A stretch of 64,000 nt of DNA from CADCTM01 sp049671305 (GTDB lineage: Bacteria; Cyanobacteriota; Cyanobacteriia; Cyanobacteriales; Coleofasciculaceae): positions 11,276 to 75,275 of the forward strand of contig JBATUR010000104.1 of assembly GCA_049671305.1 (NCBI GenBank). Direction: 5' to 3'. Positions 54,005-63,757 of this stretch are shown in pieces. Made by a program: the position numbers and the translations under genes. The first letter of the stretch is position 1. Each line of letters opens with the position of its first letter. Under the pieces are notes generated by a model, which saw nothing but the letters and a program-made list of their open reading frames with translations, was not told the origin of the DNA and did no database searches.

Positions 54005-54082
54005 ACGATACGCCCTCAATCATATTCTTAAACACTATTGCCCGTAACAATAGACATGATTATTAGTTGTGTCTATTGTTGC

Positions 54083-54988
54083 TTAACGCTTGATTTTTCT
54101 CTGCTGAAGTTCCTTGTATTTTGGTACGAAAACAGAGATAGCTTTGGGAACTAGGCGGAATTTTGCGGGTGTTTGGGTCACAATTTCACCATCGGCATTA
54201 ACAGACAGAGGTTTGCTCGTAAAAACTACAAATTCCTTACCTTTAAGAGTGCGTATACCATCCCAGCCCGAATGTGTACCCACACGCATTGCTGGTAACC
54301 ACAGCAGAAGTTGCCACCAGTGTTGACATTCCAAACTATACAAATCTAAGCGTTGATCATTAATTGCTGCATCATCGGCAACTGTCATGCCACCGCCATA
54401 GTAGCGACCATTGCCCACGGCAATTTGCACTGTTTTTACTTTAATTGACTTGTCACCGCAACTAATTTTTGCTCGAAAGGGACGCGCTTGCCAAATCACA
54501 CGCATTGCTGTGACGGCATACGCCAAGACTCCCCAACGGCGTTTGAGTTTTTTGTCTAGTTGTTTGGTAATTTCGACGCTTAAACCGAGACTGGCGACGT
54601 TGAAAAAGTGTTTATGATTAACTCTACCTAAATCAATACGTTGACTGTAGCCATCAGCAATTACTCGGCAAGCTTGGGGTAGAGACTGAGGAATGCCCAG
54701 GGTGCGGGCTAAGTCATTGGCTGTTCCCAAAGGTAGAATGCCAAGGGGTAGTTGAGTGTCTAGTAAGCCTTCGATAGCGGAATTGAGGGTGCCGTCACCA
54801 CCGCCGACGATTACCATGTCAACGCGATCGCGATAGCTTCTAATAATATTGGTTAATTGTTGGGGCTTTTCGGTTGATTCTTCAAATATCTCAAAGTTTA
54901 AAGCTTTTAATTCACTAACTACCTGATTGATAGTTTCTTCTCCTCGTCGGGAGTTGCGGTTTAATAGCAACAGCGCTCGCCCAGTCAT
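54083..54988 (-). CDS. YegS/BmrU-type diacylglycerol/lipid kinase family protein
   Basis: 301 residues from ATG 54988 with a GAGG site; an upstream ATG at 55000 adds four residues. The catalytic-domain motif VIVGGGDGTLNSAIEGLL is intact, as are LPLGTANDLARTLGIP and the C-terminal SVNADGEIVTQTPAKFRLVP. Family members phosphorylate diacylglycerol or related lipids. Soluble, membrane-associated. Confidence 0.9.
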   Translation of the reverse strand: MTGRALLLLNRNSRRGEETINQVVSELKALNFEIFEESTEKPQQLTNIIRSYRDRVDMVIVGGGDGTLNSAIEGLLDTQLPLGILPLGTANDLARTLGIPQSLPQACRVIADGYSQRIDLGRVNHKHFFNVASLGLSVEITKQLDKKLKRRWGVLAYAVTAMRVIWQARPFRAKISCGDKSIKVKTVQIAVGNGRYYGGGMTVADDAAINDQRLDLYSLECQHWWQLLLWLPAMRVGTHSGWDGIRTLKGKEFVVFTSKPLSVNADGEIVTQTPAKFRLVPKAISVFVPKYKELQQRKIKR

Positions 54989-55166
54989 GCTGTGCCTCAT
55001 TGCTTAACAATCTTCTGATGATTGCATAAATTTTGGTTAATCTTAGTCTACCAACTGGAGGATTAGGGAAGGTGTGTTCAACCAATTGTTAGTAATTTGC
55101 ACCTTTATTGTGATTTAGCAATGCTAAAAAAAGGCTACTTTTATACATTTTGATTCTGGAGAAAAA

Positions 55167-58100
55167 ATGCCCCGAATTTTTGACAACATTGAACAATTTC
55201 TGCTGCCAACGTTACGAAATTCGTTGCAAGTATCGCAACGAGCTGATTTTTGTGTCGGCTATTTTAATCTTAGAGGTTGGCGTCAAGTTGACGATTTAAT
55301 TGAGCAATTTTCTGGTAAAGGAAATGCTTGTTGTCGTCTTTTAGTAGGGATGCAAAAGCTGCCTAAAGATCAAGTCCACGCTGCCCTCTCTATTTTGCCT
55401 GAAAAGACAGGAATTGATAATAGTATTGTGATTCGCTCCAAAAGGCAAATTGCCCAAGAATTCTGTGAGCAATTAACTTTAGGTGCACCGAGTAATGATG
55501 ATGAGGCGGGTTTACGTCGGCTGAGTCATCAAATTAAAACGAAGAAGTTAGTTGTCAAATTGTTTTTGAGGCATACTCTTCATGCCAAGCTTTACCTTGT
55601 TCATCGTACTGATCTAAATAATCCTACGATCGGCTTTTTGGGTAGCAGCAACCTCACTTTGTCGGGGCTACAACAGCAGGGAGAATTGAATCTTGATGTT
55701 TTAGATCATGACGCTTGTCAGAAGCTTCAGAAGTGGTTTGATGACCGCTGGAATGATCGTTGGTGTATTGATATTTCTCAGGAATTAGTTGATTTAATTG
55801 ATAGCAGTTGGGCAAGAAAAAAGCCTATTCCACCTTACCATATTTATCTTAAAATTGCATATTACTTATCCCATGAAGCTAGGGCGGGACTTGTGGAATA
55901 TACAATTCCTCGTGATTTTAAAGATCAGTTATTTGACTTTCAACAAGCTGCTGTTTTAATTGCTGCCCGTCATTTAAACCGTCGAGGTGGTGTGTTGGTA
56001 GGGGATGTTGTTGGTTTGGGTAAGACGATAATTGCCTCGGCACTGGTAAAGATTTTAGAAGAAGATTATTACTTAGAAACGCTAATTATCTGCCCCAAAA
56101 ACTTAGTAACGATGTGGGAAGATTATGTCTATCGTTATAAGTTGCGGGCAAAGGTTCTCTCAATTAGTCGTGTGCAAAATGAGTTGCCAAATGAGCGGCG
56201 TTATCGTGTGGTATTAATTGATGAAAGCCATAATTTACGGAATCGTGAAGGCAAGCGTTATCGGGCAATTCAAGAGTATATTGCTCTTAATGAAAGCCGC
56301 TGTATTTTGCTCACGGCTACACCTTATAACAAGACTTACCTTGATTTATCAAATCAATTACGTTTGTTTGTGCCGGAGGACAAAGATTTAGGAGTACGCC
56401 CAGAAAAACTGCTATCTTTTTTAGGCGGAGAAATTGAATTTAGTCGCAAACATCAAGCTACAGTGCGTTCTCTTGCGGCTTTTGAAAAGAGTGAATATCC
56501 GGATGATTGGCGAGAATTAATGAGGCTTTACATGGTGCGACGAACTCGTAGTTTTATTCAGGATAATTATGCCAAAAGTGATAGTTTATCTGTAGATGAA
56601 GCAGATATTAAATCACGAAAATATCTAGAGTTTCCTGACGGTACGCGGTCTTATTTTCCCCAACGTTTGCCACAAACAGTTAAGTTTAGTTTAGGTGAAA
56701 ATGATGCTTATGGAGTACTTTATTCAGAGGAGGTAGTCAAACTCCTTAATTCTTTGAATTTGCCGAGATATGGGTTGGGAAATTATGCACTGTCGGCAAC
56801 TAAAAGTAAATCGCTGACTTCGGCTGAATTACAGCAACTTAAGGGTTTGTCTCGTGCTGGAAAGCGATTGATGGGGTTTTGTCGCACTAATTTATTTAAG
56901 CGTTTGGAAAGTGGAGGGCTGGCTTTTCTACAGTCATTAGATAGGCATATTTTGCGTAATTATATATTTTTGTATGCTATTTCTAAACAATTACCATTGC
57001 CGATTGGTTCTCAAGAAGCGGCACTTTTAGATACTCGCAATAATGATGAAGATTCTGATTCTGTGGCGTCTGCCTTAATTGATTCAGAAATGGATGGAGA
57101 TCAGGAACTAAGCACCGAGCTTTTATCTTTAACTGAGGCAGATTATCGTCATCGTGCAGCAGTTATTTATGAAGAGTATGCAACTCGTTATAAACGTCGG
57201 TTTAAATGGTTGCGACCTCAGTTGTTTAAGGCTACTCTGAAGAAAGATTTACTTGCAGATGCTCAATCTTTAATTAGTTTACTAGATGAATGCGGAGATT
57301 GGAATGCGGATAATGACCAAAAGTTAGCTGCTTTAGTCAATTTATTAGCTAATGTTCATCCTGAAGAAAAGGTGTTGATTTTTACCCAGTTTGCGGACAC
57401 GGTGCATTATTTAACCGCACAACTTCAACGCCGAGGAATTGAGCAAATTGAAGGAGTAACAGGTAGTTCTCCAAACCCTGCTGCTACAGCTTGGCATTTT
57501 AGTCCTATTAGTAACAGCAAGTCTATATCTTCTGAGGATGAATTACGAGTTTTAGTTGCTACAGATGTCTTAAGTGAAGGATTGAATTTGCAAGATTGTG
57601 CAATTATTGTCAACTACGATTTGCCTTGGACAATTATACGATTAATTCAACGGGCAGGACGGGTAGACCGCATTGGACAAACTGCCGAAAAGATTATTTG
57701 CTACTCATTTTTGCCTGCGGAAGGAGTGGAGAAAATTATCAATTTGCGTGGTCGTTTACGTCAGCGTCTTCAGGAAAATGCGGAAGTTGTTGGTACAGAT
57801 GAAGCCTTTTTTGAGGATGATGTTGATGAACAAATTATGCTAGATATCTATCACGAAAAATCAGAGGTTTTTGATGGAAATGATGATAATGAAGTAGACC
57901 TAACTTCTGAGGCATATCAAATTTGGAAGAATGCTACTGAGCATAATCCAACCTTGAAGAAAACCATAGAAAATCTACCAAATGTAGTTTATTCTACCCG
58001 TACTCATATCCCGACTAATATTCAACCGGAAGGGGTAATTTTGTATATGAAAACAGCAGAAGGTAATGATGCCTTAGCTTGGATTGATGAGCATGGTAAT

Positions 58101-58547
58101 AGTGTTACTCAGTCTCAATTTGAAATTCTGAGAACAGCACGATGTGAACCAGAAACAAAGGCAATTGATCGTCATCCAAAACATCATGATTTAGTCGCAA
58201 AAGGAACGGAGTTAATTGTAGAAGAAGAAAAAAGTGTTGGTGGTCAATTAGGTCGTAAGTCTGGTGCAAGATTCCGGACTTACGAGCGATTAAAACGTTA
58301 TGCTAAGGAGATGCCTCTGCTTGCTTCTCCAGACTTAGTTAATGCTATTGACCAAGTTTATCGCTATCCGTTGCGGCAGTCAGCTCTTGACCGCATAAAT
58401 CGTGCTTTTAAGATTGATGTTGATGACCAACAGTTTGCTGAATTGGTTGTTTCTCTTTATTTAGATGATCGTTTTTGTTTAGTATATGAGGATGGTGTAA
58501 CTCAAGAACCTCAAGTTATTTGTTCATTAGGTTTGTTTCAAAATTAG
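55167..58547 (+). CDS. PLD-nuclease plus SNF2-helicase protein (restriction/defence)
   Basis: 1126 residues. Residues about 10-190 are a phospholipase D-like nuclease domain with HAKLY (His139, Lys141) and the distal GSSNLTLSG loop. A SNF2/HepA-like superfamily II helicase follows: motif I GDVVGLGKTIIASAL (about 278), DEAH-like VLIDESHNLRN (about 350), TATPYNKTY (about 381), LVATDVLSEGLNLQD (about 795), and QRAGRVDRIGQ (about 828). The C-terminal 250 residues are an accessory region. Such a protein can translocate on DNA and cut it. It heads a tight operon with two Uma2 genes and a methyltransferase, strongly suggesting a restriction-modification or DISARM-like defence role. Confidence 0.88.
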   Translation: MPRIFDNIEQFLLPTLRNSLQVSQRADFCVGYFNLRGWRQVDDLIEQFSGKGNACCRLLVGMQKLPKDQVHAALSILPEKTGIDNSIVIRSKRQIAQEFCEQLTLGAPSNDDEAGLRRLSHQIKTKKLVVKLFLRHTLHAKLYLVHRTDLNNPTIGFLGSSNLTLSGLQQQGELNLDVLDHDACQKLQKWFDDRWNDRWCIDISQELVDLIDSSWARKKPIPPYHIYLKIAYYLSHEARAGLVEYTIPRDFKDQLFDFQQAAVLIAARHLNRRGGVLVGDVVGLGKTIIASALVKILEEDYYLETLIICPKNLVTMWEDYVYRYKLRAKVLSISRVQNELPNERRYRVVLIDESHNLRNREGKRYRAIQEYIALNESRCILLTATPYNKTYLDLSNQLRLFVPEDKDLGVRPEKLLSFLGGEIEFSRKHQATVRSLAAFEKSEYPDDWRELMRLYMVRRTRSFIQDNYAKSDSLSVDEADIKSRKYLEFPDGTRSYFPQRLPQTVKFSLGENDAYGVLYSEEVVKLLNSLNLPRYGLGNYALSATKSKSLTSAELQQLKGLSRAGKRLMGFCRTNLFKRLESGGLAFLQSLDRHILRNYIFLYAISKQLPLPIGSQEAALLDTRNNDEDSDSVASALIDSEMDGDQELSTELLSLTEADYRHRAAVIYEEYATRYKRRFKWLRPQLFKATLKKDLLADAQSLISLLDECGDWNADNDQKLAALVNLLANVHPEEKVLIFTQFADTVHYLTAQLQRRGIEQIEGVTGSSPNPAATAWHFSPISNSKSISSEDELRVLVATDVLSEGLNLQDCAIIVNYDLPWTIIRLIQRAGRVDRIGQTAEKIICYSFLPAEGVEKIINLRGRLRQRLQENAEVVGTDEAFFEDDVDEQIMLDIYHEKSEVFDGNDDNEVDLTSEAYQIWKNATEHNPTLKKTIENLPNVVYSTRTHIPTNIQPEGVILYMKTAEGNDALAWIDEHGNSVTQSQFEILRTARCEPETKAIDRHPKHHDLVAKGTELIVEEEKSVGGQLGRKSGARFRTYERLKRYAKEMPLLASPDLVNAIDQVYRYPLRQSALDRINRAFKIDVDDQQFAELVVSLYLDDRFCLVYEDGVTQEPQVICSLGLFQN

Positions 58548-58562
58548 AATGCGTTGAAGATT

Positions 58563-59126
58563 ATGAAATTACCAATTGAATCAGCGACTAAATTAACTTT
58601 TGATCAGTTTTTGAAACTGCCAGAAACGAAGCCGGCTAGTGAATATATTGAGGGGAGAATCTATCAAAAACCAATGCCTCAAGGAGAACATAGTACTTTA
58701 CAATGTCGTTTAGTAGCAGCTATTAATCAAGAGGGTATACCTGAAAAAATAGCTCATGGGTTTACTGAGTTGCGCTGCACCTTTAGTGGGAGTGTAATTG
58801 TGCCAGATATTACTGTTTTTGAGTGGCAACGTATCCCTCGCAGTCCCAATGGCAGAATTGCTAATAAGTTTGAAATTCCTCCAGATTGGGTGATTGAAAT
58901 TCTTTCGCCAGATCAATCGCCTAGTCGAGTAATTAATAAAATCACCTTTTGCTTGAAGCATGGAACAAAGCTAGGTTGGTTTATTGAACCTGAAGATGAA
59001 TCAGTTATGATTTTCCAACCAAATCAGCTTCCTGATGTGAAATATAATAGTGAAAAATTACCTGTTTTGGAAGTATTAAAAGATTGGCAACTTACAGTTG
59101 CAGATGTGTTTAGTTGGTTGTATTAA
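58563..59126 (+). CDS. Uma2-family protein, first of a tandem pair
   Basis: 187 residues from ATG 58563, 15 bases after the helicase stop. Uma2 nuclease fold with SVIVPDITVFEW (Asp), WVIEILSPDQSP (Glu) and INKITFCLKHGTKLGWFIEP (Lys), so the D-E-K set is retained. The next gene is a close paralogue: KLPETKPASEYIEGRIYQKP is nearly repeated. Its position between helicase and methyltransferase suggests a nuclease or regulatory subunit of the system, but this is inferred. Confidence 0.85.
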   Translation: MKLPIESATKLTFDQFLKLPETKPASEYIEGRIYQKPMPQGEHSTLQCRLVAAINQEGIPEKIAHGFTELRCTFSGSVIVPDITVFEWQRIPRSPNGRIANKFEIPPDWVIEILSPDQSPSRVINKITFCLKHGTKLGWFIEPEDESVMIFQPNQLPDVKYNSEKLPVLEVLKDWQLTVADVFSWLY

Positions 59127-59148
59127 ATAATTTTGTAATAAATTAATT

Positions 59149-59721
59149 ATGACTTCAACAGATGCCAAGATTAAGTTATCACTATCAGAGTTTTTGGAAC
59201 TTCCAGAAACGAAGCCAGCTAGTGAATATATCAACGGGAGAATCTACCAGAAACCCATGCCTAAAGGAAAACATAGTACACTACAAATTCGTTTGGGCTC
59301 CTCTATTAACCAAGTTGCTTTACCGCAGCAAATTGCTCATGCTTTTACTGAATTACGCTGTACGTTTGGAGGACGTTCTATTGTTCCAGATATTTGCGTT
59401 TTTGAATGGCAACGTATTCCTATTAATGAGAATGGAGATATAGAGAATAGGTTTGAAATTTATCCAGATTGGGTAATTGAAATTCTCTCACCAGAACAAC
59501 CGGATGCTCGTTTAACTGAAAAAAATATCTTCTGTTTAAATAATAGTACAAAACTGGGTTGGTTAATCGACCCGGAAGCACGATTAGTGATTATCTTTAA
59601 ACCCAAACAGCAGCCAGAGGTAAAACGAGATTCAGATATTTTGCCTGCTTTAGATGTTTTAGAAAATTGGCAATTGTCAGCAACGGAATTGTTTCAATGG
59701 TTAAGTTTTAAAAGGAATTAA
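59149..59721 (+). CDS. Uma2-family protein, second of a tandem pair
   Basis: 190 residues from ATG 59149. Paralogue of the preceding gene (ELPETKPASEYINGRIYQKP; STLQIRLGSSINQ; SIVPDICVFEW; WVIEILSPEQPD; NNSTKLGWLIDP). The Lys of the active set appears in the TEKN segment. The pair probably arose by tandem duplication and then diverged. It ends two bases before the next gene's ATG, which is preceded by AAAGGA in this gene's last codons. Confidence 0.85.
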   Translation: MTSTDAKIKLSLSEFLELPETKPASEYINGRIYQKPMPKGKHSTLQIRLGSSINQVALPQQIAHAFTELRCTFGGRSIVPDICVFEWQRIPINENGDIENRFEIYPDWVIEILSPEQPDARLTEKNIFCLNNSTKLGWLIDPEARLVIIFKPKQQPEVKRDSDILPALDVLENWQLSATELFQWLSFKRN

Positions 59722-59723
59722 TT

Positions 59724-62700
59724 ATGTCACTCGATTTCAAACGTACTCGCGATTTATTAGATCAATTTAACTTCGGAGATTTGTTTATTGAGGTATTAGG
59801 ATGGTCGCAACCTTCCAATAAAAAAACTATCTCTTTTGAGGTTGAAGATCAGACTTATTATTATCAAAGAATTGCTGAAATCTCTGGTGTAGCTATCTTT
59901 GAAATAACCACAAATCATGGTAAAATACCAGAAGCAAAGCAACGTGATGCTATCCATAAGGAAATTACCGAACGTATTGCAGAAAACTTAATTATTTTTG
60001 TCGATCAAGAACGCACTCGTAGTCTTTGGTATTGGGTAAAACGAGATGGAATAAAGCGCTATTTTCGTGATCATGTATATATAAAAGGGCAACCAGGCGA
60101 CTTATTTTTAAGTAAGTTGAGTAGCTTAGTAATTGATATTGCTGACTTAGAAAACGGTGAACCGTCAGTTGTGGCAATTGCTAAAAAGCTGCAAGATGGT
60201 TTTGATATTGAGCGAGTTACTAAGAAATTTTATCAAGAATACCAGGAACAGCATTATAATTTTTTGCAGTTTGTGCAAGGAATTGATAGCGAAGTAGATT
60301 GCCGTTGGTACACTTCGGTAATTCTCAATCGTTTGATGTTTGTTTACTTCTTGCAACGCAAGGGTTTTATTGATAATGAGGATCTAGATTATCTACAAAA
60401 TAAGTACATTCAGAGTAAACAAAAAGGAGAAAATCGCTTTTTTAATGAGTTTCTTCAAACCTTGTTTTTTGAAGGATTTGCTAAACCTGAAGATGAACGG
60501 GAAGATGAGGTAAAGGCGCTAATTGGTCAGGTAAAATATCTGAATGGTGGACTATTTCTGAAACATCGAATTGAGCAAAATTATCCTAATATTAATATCG
60601 CTGATGCAGCTTTTGAACAGATTTTAGATTTATTTTCTCGCTATTCCTGGAACTTGGATGATACGCCAGGTGGCAAGGATGATGAAATCAACCCCGATGT
60701 CTTAGGTTACATTTTTGAAAAGTACATTAACCAGAAGGCTTTTGGGGCTTATTATACTCGTCCTGAAATTACCGAGTATTTATGCGATCGCACAATTAAC
60801 AAACTAATTCTAGACCGAGTTAATGCTTCATTTCTTACTCCCCTCTCCCTTGATGGGAGAGGGGTTGGGGGTGAGGGTGAAAAATTTAGCGACATCAACG
60901 AACTATTAATTAAGCTAGATTCTCAACTATGCGATCGCTTAATTCACGATATCCTCCCCAACTTATCACTACTTGACCCTGCCTGTGGTTCGGGTGCATT
61001 TCTAATTGCAGCGATGAAGACTCTAATTTCAGTTTACTCGGCTGTAGTTGGCACAATTGAGTTAAAAGGCGACAGGCGTTTAAAAAATTGGCTAAAAGGT
61101 GTCAAAGCAGATCATCCCTCGTTGTCTTATTATGTCAAAAAGCGGATTATTACCGACAATCTTTATGGTGTAGACATCATGGAGGAAGCGACAGAAATTG
61201 CTAAGTTACGGTTATTTTTAGCGTTAGTTTCTTCTGCACAAGAAGTTGAAGAATTGGAACCACTGCCGAATATTGATTTTAATATTATGGCTGGCAATTC
61301 ATTAATTGGATTGATACGAGTTGATGAAACAAGATTTGATGACGTAGGTGAATCTCGACAAGGAAATTTACTGCAATCTTTAGCTGCTAGTAAGTACAAA
61401 CAGATTTTGGATGAGAAGAATAAAAATATAGATTTGTACAAGAAACACGCTTTTCAATCAGAAGCAATTGAGGGAACTTCTCAAAATAATCGACTACAAA
61501 GGCTGCGGAATGAAATTGATAAGCTAAATCGTGATTCTTACAAAAGCTTGAATCAGTTGTTACTAGATGAGTTTAATAATTTAAACATTAAGTACGAAGA
61601 AGCGCAGTTGCAAGGGAAGCCGAAGAAACGGGTATTAAAGATTGAAGATATTGAAGCGTTAAAGCCGTTTCACTGGGGATATCATTTTGACAAAATTATA
61701 GAAGAAAGAGGTGGTTTTGATGCAATTATTACTAATCCACCTTGGGAAATATTTAAGCCGAATGCTAGAGAGTTTTCTGTTCAGCACAATAAGCTATTTA
61801 AGAATAGCAAGACAGATATTAAAGAGTTTGAAAAAGAGACGGAAAAACTGCTCAAAAGTCCTGAAATTACTAAGGCATGGTTAGAATATCAGAGCAACTT
61901 CACCTATGTCAGTGCCTACTATCGATCATCAGAGCATTACAAGAAACAGATCTCCATTGTCAATGGAATAAGATTTGGTACTGATATTAATTTCTACAAA
62001 CTGTTTCTAGAACAGTGCTTCAATCTATTACATTCTGGTGGTTATTGTGTGATTATTTTGCCGGCAGGAATTTATATTGATCCAGGTACGAAACAGCTCA
62101 GAGAGATGTTATTTTCTGAATCAAGGCTAGAAAGTTTATTCAGTATCTCAAATGAAGGATTTATTTTTGAAGATGTAAATCGTCACTTTAAGTTTTGCTT
62201 ACTCATATTTGAAAAGGGAGGTTACACAGACTCATTTAAAGCTACTTTTTGCCTTACGCCACAAGAAGCAATTAGTTCTGAGACTTTAAATGATTTTCTT
62301 GTTAGTAAAAGTGACAAGCTGAATATCTCAGTTTCCCTATTACGTCAGTTATCTCCTGATTTATTATCGATAATAGAATTTAAAAATGAAACAGATGTTT
62401 ATATAGTTGAAAAAATTACAACAGCATTACAGCCTTTTGGGGAAAAATTAGAATTTCATTTAATTAAAGATAGTTTTTTATTTAAAGAACATCCAGCCGA
62501 AAATAGGCTGCCTCTTTATGAAGGCAAAATGATTCATCAATTTATTCATCAATTTACTGCTCCAAGATATTGGATAGATGAACAGGAAGGGGAAAAAGCA
62601 TTGTTAGAACGTAGCGAGGCAGCTCGAAATCAAAAGCTAGACTACCAAAATTATCGTTTTGTTTATCGTTCAATAGCTAGTAGTACTAACTCAAGAACAC

Positions 62701-63722
62701 TCATTGGAACAGTGCTACCTCCAAAGGTTTTTTGTGCTAACTCCCTAAATGTCCTATCATCAAGTCACAATGTTAAATCTATGGTCTTTCATTGTGCTAT
62801 GCTCAATAGCTTCTGTTTTGACTTCTTATTGCGTCAACGAGTATATTCTACAACTTTGACGATATCTTTAATTAACCAAATTCCAGTGCCTCGACTGATG
62901 CCTGGTAATCGCTTTTTCAACGAAATAGTCCACCGCGCCGCCCAACTCATCTGCACCACCCCAGAATTCGACGAATTAGCCCAAGAAGTAGGGGCACAAG
63001 GCATTGCGCCCATGCATTCCCACAAAGACGGCGTTACCGACGAAACCCAACGTGCCCAACTCCGCGCCGAACTTGATGGCATGATAGCCCATCTTTACAA
63101 CTTAACAGAAGACGAATTTAAACACATCCTCAGCACATTTCCTATCGTCCCCGAAGCAACCAAACAAGCAGCATTAGAAGCTTTCCATACCTTCACTCCC
63201 CTAATAGGTGATTCAGAAATCATAGACCTCATTACCAAAGGAGAAAGCAACCAATTAGAATTCAAATCCTCCGCCCGTTGGGATATGCGGGAGAATAAAC
63301 CAAACAAAATAATGGAAGAAGTTATCCTCAAAACCGTTGCTGGATTCTTAAATTCCTATCAGGGAGGTACATTATTAATCGGCATTGACGATGATAGCAA
63401 TATTCTTGGTTTAAACCACGACTACCAAACCTTCAAAAAGAAAAACCGCGACGGCTACGAACTATTTTTAATCAACGACTTGCTGCTAAAAGAACTAGGT
63501 AAAGACTTATCCCCACATATACACATTACCTTCCATCAAGTTGAGGGCAAAGATATCTGTCGTATCATCCTCAACCCCTGTCCACGCCCAGTTTATATCA
63601 ACATTAAAGATGCCAAAAGCGGTCAAACCAAAGAATGCTTTTTTCTTCGTACAGGCAACTTAACCAGCCAACTCGACACACCCAGCGCTATTCATAACTA
63701 CTGCAAAAATCGCTGGTCTTAG
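59724..63722 (+). CDS. Eco57I-like adenine methyltransferase fused to Schlafen AlbA_2 domain
   Basis: 1332 residues. Residues 1-330 form an N-terminal region with alternating helical segments. The gamma-class N6-adenine methyltransferase core has motif I LLDPACGSGAFLIAAMKTL (about 417) and motif IV FDAIITNPPWEIFKP (about 670). A target-recognition-like region follows to about 1080. Residues about 1160-1332 are an AlbA_2/Schlafen domain (IDLITKGESNQLEFKSSARW, GGTLLIGIDDDSNILGLNHD, ECFFLRTGNLTSQL). The methyltransferase part would mark self DNA; the AlbA_2 part may bind nucleic acid or regulate. A palindromic repeat codes for residues about 373-387 (SLDGRGVGGEGEK). It completes the operon begun by the PLD-helicase. 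Confidence 0.88.
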   Translation: MSLDFKRTRDLLDQFNFGDLFIEVLGWSQPSNKKTISFEVEDQTYYYQRIAEISGVAIFEITTNHGKIPEAKQRDAIHKEITERIAENLIIFVDQERTRSLWYWVKRDGIKRYFRDHVYIKGQPGDLFLSKLSSLVIDIADLENGEPSVVAIAKKLQDGFDIERVTKKFYQEYQEQHYNFLQFVQGIDSEVDCRWYTSVILNRLMFVYFLQRKGFIDNEDLDYLQNKYIQSKQKGENRFFNEFLQTLFFEGFAKPEDEREDEVKALIGQVKYLNGGLFLKHRIEQNYPNINIADAAFEQILDLFSRYSWNLDDTPGGKDDEINPDVLGYIFEKYINQKAFGAYYTRPEITEYLCDRTINKLILDRVNASFLTPLSLDGRGVGGEGEKFSDINELLIKLDSQLCDRLIHDILPNLSLLDPACGSGAFLIAAMKTLISVYSAVVGTIELKGDRRLKNWLKGVKADHPSLSYYVKKRIITDNLYGVDIMEEATEIAKLRLFLALVSSAQEVEELEPLPNIDFNIMAGNSLIGLIRVDETRFDDVGESRQGNLLQSLAASKYKQILDEKNKNIDLYKKHAFQSEAIEGTSQNNRLQRLRNEIDKLNRDSYKSLNQLLLDEFNNLNIKYEEAQLQGKPKKRVLKIEDIEALKPFHWGYHFDKIIEERGGFDAIITNPPWEIFKPNAREFSVQHNKLFKNSKTDIKEFEKETEKLLKSPEITKAWLEYQSNFTYVSAYYRSSEHYKKQISIVNGIRFGTDINFYKLFLEQCFNLLHSGGYCVIILPAGIYIDPGTKQLREMLFSESRLESLFSISNEGFIFEDVNRHFKFCLLIFEKGGYTDSFKATFCLTPQEAISSETLNDFLVSKSDKLNISVSLLRQLSPDLLSIIEFKNETDVYIVEKITTALQPFGEKLEFHLIKDSFLFKEHPAENRLPLYEGKMIHQFIHQFTAPRYWIDEQEGEKALLERSEAARNQKLDYQNYRFVYRSIASSTNSRTLIGTVLPPKVFCANSLNVLSSSHNVKSMVFHCAMLNSFCFDFLLRQRVYSTTLTISLINQIPVPRLMPGNRFFNEIVHRAAQLICTTPEFDELAQEVGAQGIAPMHSHKDGVTDETQRAQLRAELDGMIAHLYNLTEDEFKHILSTFPIVPEATKQAALEAFHTFTPLIGDSEIIDLITKGESNQLEFKSSARWDMRENKPNKIMEEVILKTVAGFLNSYQGGTLLIGIDDDSNILGLNHDYQTFKKKNRDGYELFLINDLLLKELGKDLSPHIHITFHQVEGKDICRIILNPCPRPVYINIKDAKSGQTKECFFLRTGNLTSQLDTPSAIHNYCKNRWS
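60832..60885. repeat. C/T-rich palindromic repeat inside the methyltransferase gene
   Basis: CCCCTCTCCC (60840-60849) and GGGAGAGGGG (60855-60864) flank a five-base loop and are followed by TTGGGGGTGAGGGTG. It belongs to the family seen between genes at 2583 and 6613. It is read through in frame and adds about 15 residues between helical parts of the protein. Confidence 0.75.
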
Positions 63723-63735
63723 CATTAACTTGGTA

Positions 63736-63757
63736 GGGGCGCACGGCTGTGCGCCCC
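63736..63757. terminator. Perfect hairpin after the defence operon
   Basis: GGGGCGCAC and GTGCGCCCC arms (9 bp) with a GGCT loop, 14 bases after the methyltransferase stop. There is no T-tract, but the position suits a terminator or a transcript-stabilising hairpin. Its right arm forms part of the first tandem repeat unit. Confidence 0.5.

Noticed and set aside
55167..58547. Direct assignment of the helicase as DISARM DrmD
   Set aside because: The N-terminal PLD domain and the absence of drmA/drmB genes do not fit the described DISARM layouts; only a general resemblance is claimed.
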